Assembly: GCF_900104845.1 (NCBI RefSeq)
Contig: NZ_FNSR01000003.1
Coordinates: 806,001-870,000 of the forward strand
Reading direction: 5' to 3'
Origin: Paraburkholderia caballeronis
GTDB lineage: Bacteria; Pseudomonadota; Gammaproteobacteria; Burkholderiales; Burkholderiaceae
Length of the DNA: 64,000 nt
A model generated the notes under the pieces. It was not told the origin of the DNA. It was given only the letters and a program-made list of their open reading frames with translations, and searched no databases. Positions within the stretch are counted from its first letter, which is position 1. Every line of letters begins with the position of its first letter. Below are positions 35,314 through 43,700 of the stretch, one piece after another. Made by a program: the position numbers and the translations under genes.

Positions 35314-35573
35314 GGGCACCGGTGGGTCGAAGCGGATACAGCCGTGTATCGCTGACTGTATCGGTCGCGGCACCGTTGCGTTTGACCTGACTCAAGCCGG
35401 GCGCCTGCCTCTGGATCGTAGGCTAAGGCGGCCGTGAGCGGAAGGAAGCAGGCCGCTCGGCGCGAACGTCGGCCTCGCGGCCGTTTCGCCCGCGCGACGG
35501 ACAGGACCGCCCCCACGACAGTCGTGTCCGTCTTCACGCGGCGCCGAAGGGCTGCCGCGCGGACTGCCCGCTG

Positions 35574-38156
35574 CTACAACCCGAGCGCCTGCCCGACGAT
35601 CCGCCGCTGCTCGTCGCGATGCGTGCGGACCGACGCATGCGCGCCCGACGGCGTCGCGGTCCGGCATACGCTGGTCAGCCGCAGGCCGTCCGCCACGACG
35701 CTTTCGAGCGCGTCACGCACCGACCGCCATGCGCCCTGGTTCGCATCCTCCTCCTGCGCCCATACGACTTCGGCCAGGTTCGGATAACGCGCGAGCGCCC
35801 GCTCCAGCGCATCGTGCGGAAACGGATACAACTGCTCGACGCGGATCAGCGCAATGGTTTCGTCGTGGGCGTCGTTGCGCGCCTTCAGCAGCTCGTAATA
35901 GAGCTTGCCGCTGCACAGCACCGCGCGCGTCACCGCCCGGGCCGGCGCGTCGGCGTCGCCGAGCACCGGCGCAAACGCGCCGCCCGCCAGTTCGTGCAAC
36001 GGCGAATGCGACGCCCCGTTGCCGTACAACTGCGATTTCGGCGACATCACGACGAGCGGTTTGGGCTGCGCCGACAGCGCCTGCTCGCGCAGCAGATAGA
36101 ACCATTGCGCGGACGTCGAAGGAACGGCGACGCGCAGGTTGTCGTCCGCGCACAGTTGCAGGAAACGCCCGAGAAAACCGTTCGAATGCTCGGGACCGAC
36201 GCCTTCGTGACCGTGCGGCAGCAGCACCGTCAAGCCCGACTGATAACCCCACTTGTATTCGCCCGGCGCGAGGTACTGGTCGATGAACACCTGCGCGCCG
36301 TTGACGAAATCGCCGAATTGCGCCTCCCAGATCGTGAGCCGCCGTTTCGACGACACGCTGTAGCCGTACTCGAAACCGAGCACCGCCTCCTCGGTCAGCG
36401 GCGAGTTCACGATGTCGAACGCGCCTTGTCTTTCAGCGACGTGCTTGAGCGGCACATGATGATCGGCGTCGCCGTCACGCGCGGACTGCGCATGCCATAC
36501 CGCGTGCCGGTGCATGAAGGTGCCGCGCCCGACGTCCATCCCCGAGATGCGCACGCCGTGGCCCTCTTCGAGCAGCGTCGCATACGCGAGGCTCTCGGCC
36601 TGGCACCAGTCCACCGGGTGGTCCGCATCGGCAACGGCGGACTGCCACTTCGCGAGCACGTCGCGCACGAACGCGTGCAGTTCGAAGTTCGCCGGCACCC
36701 GCGTGAGCGCGGCCGTCAATGCTTCGAGACGCGCGAGCGACAGCGGCTGTCCAGCCGGTTTCGACGCCGGCCAGTCGATGCCGGCGACCGGGAACGCGCT
36801 GTCTCCGGCGGGCCGCTCCAGCATCTCGCGCAGCACGGCGCTCCGCACCTGCGCGAGCGGGACGAGCGCGTCGATCGCCTTGTGATAGCGCTCGGTGACG
36901 CGCGGATGCGCGGCGATCGCCGCCTGCAGCAGCGGCTGCGTGACGGCCGGAATGTCGTGCTCCGAATGCCCGAGCCGGCGATAGCCCAGCAGGTCGATCA
37001 CGATGTCCGAACCGTGGACCGCGCGGTAGTCGAACGCGATCGCGACCGCGCGCACCACGTCCTCCGGATGGTCGGCGTTCACGTGGATGACCGGCGCGTC
37101 CACCGAGCGCGCGATGTCCGTGCAGTACGCGTGCTGGCACACGTCCATTGGGTTCGGCGTCGTGAAGCCGATCTGGTTGTTGACGATCACGTGGATCGTG
37201 CCGCCGGGCGTGTAGCCGGGACGGCGCGTCATGTTCAGCGTTTCCGCGACGATGCCCTGGCCCGCGAACGCCGCGTCGCCGTGCACGACGACCGGCACGC
37301 AGCCCGCGTCCGGATGCTCGTCCTGCCACGCGCGCGCCATGCCGGTCACGACCGGATACACGCTTTGCAGATGCGACGGGTTGTGCGCGAGGACCACCGA
37401 CACGTCGCCGTGCGGAGTATGCGTGCGCGCGGTGCCGCCGAGGTGATACGGCAGGTCGGTCAGCGCGGCCGCTTCGTCGGATTCCGGATCGAGGCACGCG
37501 AGCATTTTCGCGGCCGGAAAGTCCATCACGTTGACGAGCGCGTTCAGGCGTCCGCGATGCGGCATCCCGAGAAACACCCGATGCAGGCCGCGCCGCGCGG
37601 CTTCGTGAATCGCCGCGTCGAGCAGCGGGATCAGGCTCTCGCAGCCTTCGAGCGAAAACCGCTTCGCGTGCGGGAAACGATCCGCCACATGCTCTTCCCA
37701 CATCTCGGCGGCGGCGAGCCGGCGCAGCAGCGCGCCGCGTTGCGCGAGCGTCGGCGGCGGCGCGAACAGGTCCGCCTCCATCCGCGCGAACAGCCAGCGC
37801 CGCCGCGCCTCGCTGCGGATGCCGCCGCAGTCGAGGCCGATCGCGCCGCAATACACGCGCCGCAACTGCCGCTCTAATTCGGCGACAGTGACCGCAGCCG
37901 GAAACGCCTGGTCGGGCATGCGCAACTGCGCGGAATCGAGCCCATGGAAACGCGGCGCAAGCTCCGGCACGACGGGCAGCGGCGCGAGCCCGAGCGGATC
38001 GAGCCGCGCGACGCGATAACCGTGGCGGCGATACGCCTCGACGAAGCGCGCGATCTGCATCGGGGAGGCCGTCGTATCGACGGCCGAGGGTTGCTGCGTG
38101 AACGACTCGAACGAAAAACCTGGAACGGCGACATGCTCGGGGTAGAGGTCGGACAT
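35574..38156 (-). CDS. Orphan 2-oxoacid dehydrogenase E1 (SucA/DHTKD1-like)
   Basis: Thiamine-diphosphate-dependent E1 of 860 residues. Key segments are GMPHRGRLNALVNVM, the TPP/Mg motif HGDAAFAGQGIVAETLNMTR, VNNQIGFTTPNP, YRRLGHSEHD and in the second half VGRGTFMHRHAVWH and GFEYGYSVSSKRRL. It is about 70-90 residues shorter than typical SucA because the N-terminal E2-binding extension is reduced. No odhB or lpd lies next to it, so it either borrows the main complex or acts on a different oxoacid such as 2-oxoadipate, as DHTKD1 does. This is inferred from length and context only. Confidence 0.85.
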   Translation of the reverse strand: MSDLYPEHVAVPGFSFESFTQQPSAVDTTASPMQIARFVEAYRRHGYRVARLDPLGLAPLPVVPELAPRFHGLDSAQLRMPDQAFPAAVTVAELERQLRRVYCGAIGLDCGGIRSEARRRWLFARMEADLFAPPPTLAQRGALLRRLAAAEMWEEHVADRFPHAKRFSLEGCESLIPLLDAAIHEAARRGLHRVFLGMPHRGRLNALVNVMDFPAAKMLACLDPESDEAAALTDLPYHLGGTARTHTPHGDVSVVLAHNPSHLQSVYPVVTGMARAWQDEHPDAGCVPVVVHGDAAFAGQGIVAETLNMTRRPGYTPGGTIHVIVNNQIGFTTPNPMDVCQHAYCTDIARSVDAPVIHVNADHPEDVVRAVAIAFDYRAVHGSDIVIDLLGYRRLGHSEHDIPAVTQPLLQAAIAAHPRVTERYHKAIDALVPLAQVRSAVLREMLERPAGDSAFPVAGIDWPASKPAGQPLSLARLEALTAALTRVPANFELHAFVRDVLAKWQSAVADADHPVDWCQAESLAYATLLEEGHGVRISGMDVGRGTFMHRHAVWHAQSARDGDADHHVPLKHVAERQGAFDIVNSPLTEEAVLGFEYGYSVSSKRRLTIWEAQFGDFVNGAQVFIDQYLAPGEYKWGYQSGLTVLLPHGHEGVGPEHSNGFLGRFLQLCADDNLRVAVPSTSAQWFYLLREQALSAQPKPLVVMSPKSQLYGNGASHSPLHELAGGAFAPVLGDADAPARAVTRAVLCSGKLYYELLKARNDAHDETIALIRVEQLYPFPHDALERALARYPNLAEVVWAQEEDANQGAWRSVRDALESVVADGLRLTSVCRTATPSGAHASVRTHRDEQRRIVGQALGL

Positions 38157-38432
38157 GATGGCGCGATACCTGGAGAGAAACCGTTAGTCGGATCCCGGTG
38201 TCCGTCGCGGCGGTTATGCCCGACGCCGCCGCGATCGACGCGACCGGCCCATGAGTCGAAGGCCGACCGGTCGATCGTGCGGCGACGCCGGACGCCGCCT
38301 GCGGACGGCGGGACGGCTCCGGAACGCGCGCCATCGTGACCGGCCGCGCGCTCCGCTGTTTCTTTCATCGGGTCAACGCAGCGGACCCGTGTCTCCGTCC
38401 TTCGTAGCGACCTCCCCTGTTACGACAATCCT

Positions 38433-40112
38433 TTAGCTGCTGAGCGCGAGCGACGGCGCGACCGCTTCGGCCGGCTCCGCGGTGTCGCGCGAATCAGCCC
38501 GAGATTCAGCCCGAAAATCGGCCCGAAATTCAGCCCGCTGGACCGCGCGCCTCGGCGCATGCGCGGTTTCGTCGAGGCGGAACACGCTGACCATGTCCGT
38601 CAACTGGTTCGCCTGATCGCGCATCGCCTGCGCGGCGGCGGCGCTTTCCTCGACGAGCGCGGCGTTTTCCTGCGTGACCTGATCCATCTGCGTGACCGCG
38701 CGGTTGATCTGCTCGATGCCGTCGCTCTGTTCGCGGCTCGACGCGCTCATCTCGCCGACGATCGCCGTCACGTGCTGGATGTTCGTCACGACCTCGCGGA
38801 TGATCTGCCCGGCTTCGTCGACGATGCGGCCGCCGGCCTCGACGTGATTGACCGAGTCATCGATCAGCGTCTTGATTTCCTTCGCGGCGACGGCGCTGCG
38901 CTGCGCGAGGCTGCGCACCTCGCTCGCGACAACCGCGAAACCGCGGCCGTGTTCGCCCGCGCGCGCCGCTTCGACCGCCGCGTTCAGCGCGAGGATGTTG
39001 GTCTGGAACGCGATGCCTTCGATCACGCCGATGATGTCCACGATCTTGCGCGACGAGTCGTTGATCGCGCTCATCGTGTCGACGACGCGGTTCACCGCGT
39101 CGCCGCCCTTCGCCGCGACGACCGACGCGTTCGACGCGACCTGGTTCGCCTCGGCCGCGTTGTCCGCGTTGTGCTTGACGGTGGACGTCAGCTGCTCCAT
39201 CGCGGCGGCCGTCTGCTCCAGCGCGCTCGCCTGCTGCTCGGTGCGGCTCGACAGATCCATGTTCCCGCTCGCGACTTCGTGCGACGCGCTGGTGATCGTC
39301 TCGGTGCCCTTGCGCACGTTCGACACGAGGCCGTGCAGGTTCTCGGTCATCTGCCGCAGTGCGGCGAGCAGCCGGCCGATTTCGTCGTTCGAGTCAACCT
39401 GGACGTGATGCGTGAGATCGCCGCCCGACACCGCCTCGGCGACGCTGACCGCGCGATGGATCGGCCGCGTGATGCTGCGCGTGATGAAGAAGCCCGTTCC
39501 GGCCGCGATCACGATCGCGAACACCGACAGCAGCACCATCTGGATCTTCGCCGACTGGCCGTCGTCGGCCGCCTTCGCGACGTCGTCCTCCATCGCCTTC
39601 GCCTGGTAGTCGACCATCTTGTCGACCAGCACGTAATAGCTGTCCTGCAGCCGCGCGAGGTCGCCCTGGTAGAGATCGCGGGCGTCCTGCTGCTGGTTCG
39701 CGGCGACGAGTTCGAAGAACTTCTTGACCGCGCCGCCGTACGCGCCGCGCGCCTGGAACTGCTCCTGGAACAGCGCCTTGCTGCGGTCGTCGGTGAGCAG
39801 CTTGTCGAGCTTCCCGTAGACTTCGGCGTTCGCATTTCGAACAGCCGTGTAGCCGTCCATGTACTGCCTGGCCTGCTCCGGCGACGTGACCAGCAGCAGA
39901 TTGCCGAGAATGCCGTTGGCCTTGTAGCCGTTGTTCTTGATCTGGGTGCTGAGCGCGATCAGCCGGTAACGCTGGCTGACGATGTGGTCCATCTTTTCGT
40001 TGCTGGCGTTCAGGTGCTCGACGCCCAGGACGGCGATACCAATCAGCAAAATGACGACGAGAGCGAATGCAGAACTGAGGCGGGCCCCGATCCCTAGACT
40101 TGAAATCTTCAT
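38433..40112 (-). CDS. Methyl-accepting chemotaxis protein with four-helix-bundle sensor
   Basis: Protein of 559 residues: membrane helix (about 12-32), periplasmic four-helix-bundle domain (about 35-190, with the 4HB_MCP-like [19 protein letters not shown]), second membrane helix ([20 protein letters not shown]), HAMP ([20 protein letters not shown]), and signalling domain with the tip [20 protein letters not shown]. After the signalling helix a low-complexity tail of about 40 residues contains RA-E/D-F/S repeats and lacks a CheR pentapeptide. It is the second chemoreceptor gene of the window, also without che neighbours. The ribosome site is weak. Confidence 0.92.
   Translation of the reverse strand: MKISSLGIGARLSSAFALVVILLIGIAVLGVEHLNASNEKMDHIVSQRYRLIALSTQIKNNGYKANGILGNLLLVTSPEQARQYMDGYTAVRNANAEVYGKLDKLLTDDRSKALFQEQFQARGAYGGAVKKFFELVAANQQQDARDLYQGDLARLQDSYYVLVDKMVDYQAKAMEDDVAKAADDGQSAKIQMVLLSVFAIVIAAGTGFFITRSITRPIHRAVSVAEAVSGGDLTHHVQVDSNDEIGRLLAALRQMTENLHGLVSNVRKGTETITSASHEVASGNMDLSSRTEQQASALEQTAAAMEQLTSTVKHNADNAAEANQVASNASVVAAKGGDAVNRVVDTMSAINDSSRKIVDIIGVIEGIAFQTNILALNAAVEAARAGEHGRGFAVVASEVRSLAQRSAVAAKEIKTLIDDSVNHVEAGGRIVDEAGQIIREVVTNIQHVTAIVGEMSASSREQSDGIEQINRAVTQMDQVTQENAALVEESAAAAQAMRDQANQLTDMVSVFRLDETAHAPRRAVQRAEFRADFRAESRADSRDTAEPAEAVAPSLALSS
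38491..38537 (-). repeat. 12-bp tandem repeat in the chemoreceptor tail
   Basis: About four imperfect 12-bp units of the type AATTCAGCCCGA encode alternating Arg-Ala-Glu/Asp-Phe/Ser in the C-terminal tail of the chemoreceptor. Unit length is a multiple of three, so copy-number change keeps the frame. Confidence 0.6.
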
Positions 40113-40791
40113 GTATGCAATCCCTGCTTCAACGGCGCTTGTAATGTCGATACGGCATGACGCGAGAGAGGTACTGCATCGCCCTGTGACACCCGGATGA
40201 AATTGCCCACGGCGATGCCGGGCGCGCCATGCAATGCCGGCGCGCTCCTTATTTCAGGGTTTACGGCAATTGATCTGACGAATTGAGTGCCGGAATGAAG
40301 AAAAATTTTCGACGTTGGAGCGGCGCATTCGATGCGTGATCGGCGCGCTTTGGAAGCCGCTCATGCACTGAGTTGCACCGTTCGGAATCCACAATGGTGC
40401 AGGATTGGGTGATGGGCGCGATCGGCGGCTGTCTGGCGCGCGTAGTTCGTGAGCAGGCGTTGGCGTGCGCCTTTGCGCGTCGGGCCTGGCGGCGGCGTAT
40501 GAACGGTCGTGCTGCGCGAAATGATCTGCAAGACGAAGCGTCTCGTCGCGTGATACGGGGGATCGTGGGCCGGGCTTGCCTGTGGTGTTTGTTTGGTCAG
40601 CTTCCGGCGACCGTCGGCGGCAGCGATCGTCGCGAGCGGACTCGCCACCCGTCGATGGATGCGGGCGACGATGCGTATGACGCAACGTCGCCGCCTGCTT
40701 CAATGGTTCGGGGTCTGCCTGTCGGGCGGTCGCGTCGATCCTGCGGAATACGCCGGATGCGGGCGACGCGCTCGCCCGACGACAGGGCTTT
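40113..40791. other. Non-coding gap between chemoreceptor and adhesin genes
   Basis: A 679-base interval between the chemoreceptor start and the adhesin stop. Open frames here are Arg/Pro-rich and have no ribosome site or recognisable domain. A 6-bp hairpin GGGCGA-CGCGC-TCGCCC (40761-40777) lies 15 bases past the adhesin stop codon and may mark its transcript end, without a U-tract. The promoter of the chemoreceptor gene is presumably in the left third. Confidence 0.5.
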
Positions 40792-43700
40792 CTACCACTG
40801 ATAAGCCGCGCCCGCTCCGAACGCGGTGCTGGCTCCGCTGATCCCGACGCCGGCCTTCACCTTGAGGTTCTGCGTGATGCGCGCGGTGCCGCCGAGCGCC
40901 ACGGCCTGGTAGCCGTGGAACGAAGCTGCGCCGATCCCGAACGACAACGTCTTGCCCGGGTCGACTTCCGGGATCATCGTCAACGCCGTGGCCGCCGCGA
41001 CCCCCGAATAGGCATTCCGCGCGACGTCGTTGATCTGGTTCTGCACGCCGGAAATCGCGTCGCGGAGCTGGCCGACGTTGACCGCGTCGGTCGGGTTGAT
41101 GCCCGCCGACACGTTGGTGATCCGGCGCTCCGCGCCCTGCGCGCCGACCGAGACCGTATTGTCCTCGGAGGCCACGGAACCCGTGCCGAGCGCGACCGAG
41201 TTCGCGGCCGTCGCCTGCGCGTCCGCGCCGAGCGCGACCGCGTTGTTGCCCGACGCCAGTGCGTTCGAGCCGATGGCCGTCGTCGGATCGGCGGTCGCCC
41301 GCGCGTTGTAGCCGATGGCGACCGAGCCCGCGTACGTGGCGGCCGCGCGGAAGCCGATGGCCGTCGTGTTTTCCGCGGTTGCGGACGCGTTCGACCCGTA
41401 GGCCGTCGCGCCGTCGGCCTGCGCCTTCGAACAGACGCCGGTGCCAGTCGCGTCGATCCCGGAGACCGACCCGCACGAGGCGGGCATCACCAGTTTCACG
41501 GCTTCGCCGGCGGGACCGCGCGTCTGCACTTCGCCGTTGGCCGCTGCGCCGCCGACGACGGTCCCCACCACCGAGCCGCCGCTGCCGGCCGCGGCGTTCG
41601 CCTGGGCGACCAGCGGCTCGACCGAGGTGGACAAGGACGTCAGGGAGTTGCCGACCGTGGTCAGGCCGGTCGATAGCGAGGCGATGTTGCCTGTCGTTGT
41701 CGACAGGCCGGTTGACAGGGAGCCGAGGCCTTCGGCTGTGGAGGTCGATAGCGATGCTACGTTGCTGTTCGTCGTGTCGAGGCCGGTTGACAGTGATGCG
41801 ACGTTGCTGGTTGTCGTCGATAGGCCCGTTGACAGCGAGTCCAGGCCTTCGGCCGTTGAGGTCGATAGCGACGCCACCGTGTTGTTGGTTGCATCGAGGC
41901 CGCTCGACAACGATGCGACGTTGCTGGTCGTCGTCGACAAGCCCGTCGACAGTGAACCCAGGCCTTCGGCTGTCGAGGTCGACAACGACACAACGTTACT
42001 GCTCGTCGTCGACAAGCCTGTCGACAGCGAGCCCAATCCGTCGGCCGTTGACGTCGACAGCGACGACACCGTGTTGTTGGTCATATCGAGACCACTCGAC
42101 AGCGATGCAACGTTGCTGCTCGTCGTCGACAGACCGGTAGACAGCGAACCCAGTCCTTCGGCCGTCGACGTCGACAGCGACGACACCGTGCTGTTGGTCG
42201 CATCGAGGCCGCTCGACAACGATGCGACGTTGCTGGTCGTCGTCGACAGCCCCGTCGACAGCGAACCCAAGCCATCGGCGGTCGAGGTCGACAACGATGC
42301 CACTGTGCTGTTAGTCGCATCGAGACCACTCGACAGCGACGCGACGTTGCTGGTAGTCGTCGACAGGCCCGTCGACAGCGAACCGAGTCCGTCAGCCGTC
42401 GACGTCGAGAGCGATGACACCGTGCTGTTGGTCTCGTCGAGACCGCTCGACAGCGACGCGACATTACTGCTCGTCGTCGACAGACCCGTCGACAACGATC
42501 CCAGTCCTTCAGCCGTCGACGTCGAGAGCGACGACACCGTACTGTTGGTCTCATCAAGGCCGCTCGACAATGACGCGACATTGCTGCTCGTCGTCGACAG
42601 GCCCGTCGACAGCGAACCCAACCCTTCGGCCGTCGACGTCGACAACGACGACACTGTGTTGTTGGTCGCATCGAGACCGCTCGACAACGACGCGACATTA
42701 CTGCTCGTCGTCGACAGACCTGTCGACAGCGATCCTAACCCTTCGGCCGTTGACGTCGATAGCGAAGACACCGTACTGTTGGTTGCATCGAGGCCGCTCG
42801 ACAACGATGCAACGTTGCTGGTCGTCGTCGACAGACCCGTTGACAGCGAACCCAGACCATCGGCTGTCGAGGTCGACAGCGACGACACCGTGTTGTTGGT
42901 CGCATCTAGACCACTCGACAACGATGCAACGTTGCTACCCGTCGTCGACAGCCCCGTTGACAGTGAACCCAGACCATCGGCCGTCGAGGTCGACAGCGAC
43001 GACACTGTGTTGTTGGTCGCATCGAGACCGCTCGACAGCGATGCAACGTTACTGCCCGTTGTCGAAAGACCCGTTGACAGTGAACCTAGGCCATCGGCCG
43101 TCGAGGTCGACAGCGACGCCACCGTGTTGTTGGTCGCATCTAGACCACTCGACAACGATGCAACGTTGCTACCCGTCGTCGACAGCCCCGTTGACAGCGA
43201 GCCCAGCCCTTCGGCCGTCGAGGTCGACAGCGACGACACCGTGCTGTTGGTCGCATCGAGACCACTCGACAGCGACGACACGGTGCTATTAGTCTCGTCT
43301 AGCCCACTCGACAACGAAGCCACATTACTGGTCGTCGTCGACAACCCAGTCGACAGCGAACCGAGTCCGTCAGCCGTCGAAGTCGACAGCGATGCCACCG
43401 TGCTGTTGGTCTCGTCGAGGCCGCTCGACAACGATGCGACATTGCTGCCCGTCGTCGACAGACCCGTCGACAGCGACCCCAGCCCTTCAGCCGTCGAAGT
43501 CGACAGCGACGCCACATTACTGCCAACCGTATCAAGCCCGGTGGACAACGAATTCAACCCCGCCGCCGTGGACGTGGACACCGAATCGACAGTCGTGGAA
43601 AGCGACGCCAGACTCGAAGTCGTCGTACCCAGCACGGTCGACAGGGAATCCAGGCCCGTCGACGTGGCCGTCGACAGCGACGTGAGCTGGCCAAAATTCA

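Noticed and set aside
38559..40097. Long plus-strand frame opposite the second chemoreceptor
   Set aside because: The same shadow effect; the chemoreceptor is unambiguous.
40254..40703. 149-codon minus-strand frame downstream of the adhesin
   Set aside because: Arg/Pro-rich composition, no ribosome site, no recognisable domain and no conservation evidence.
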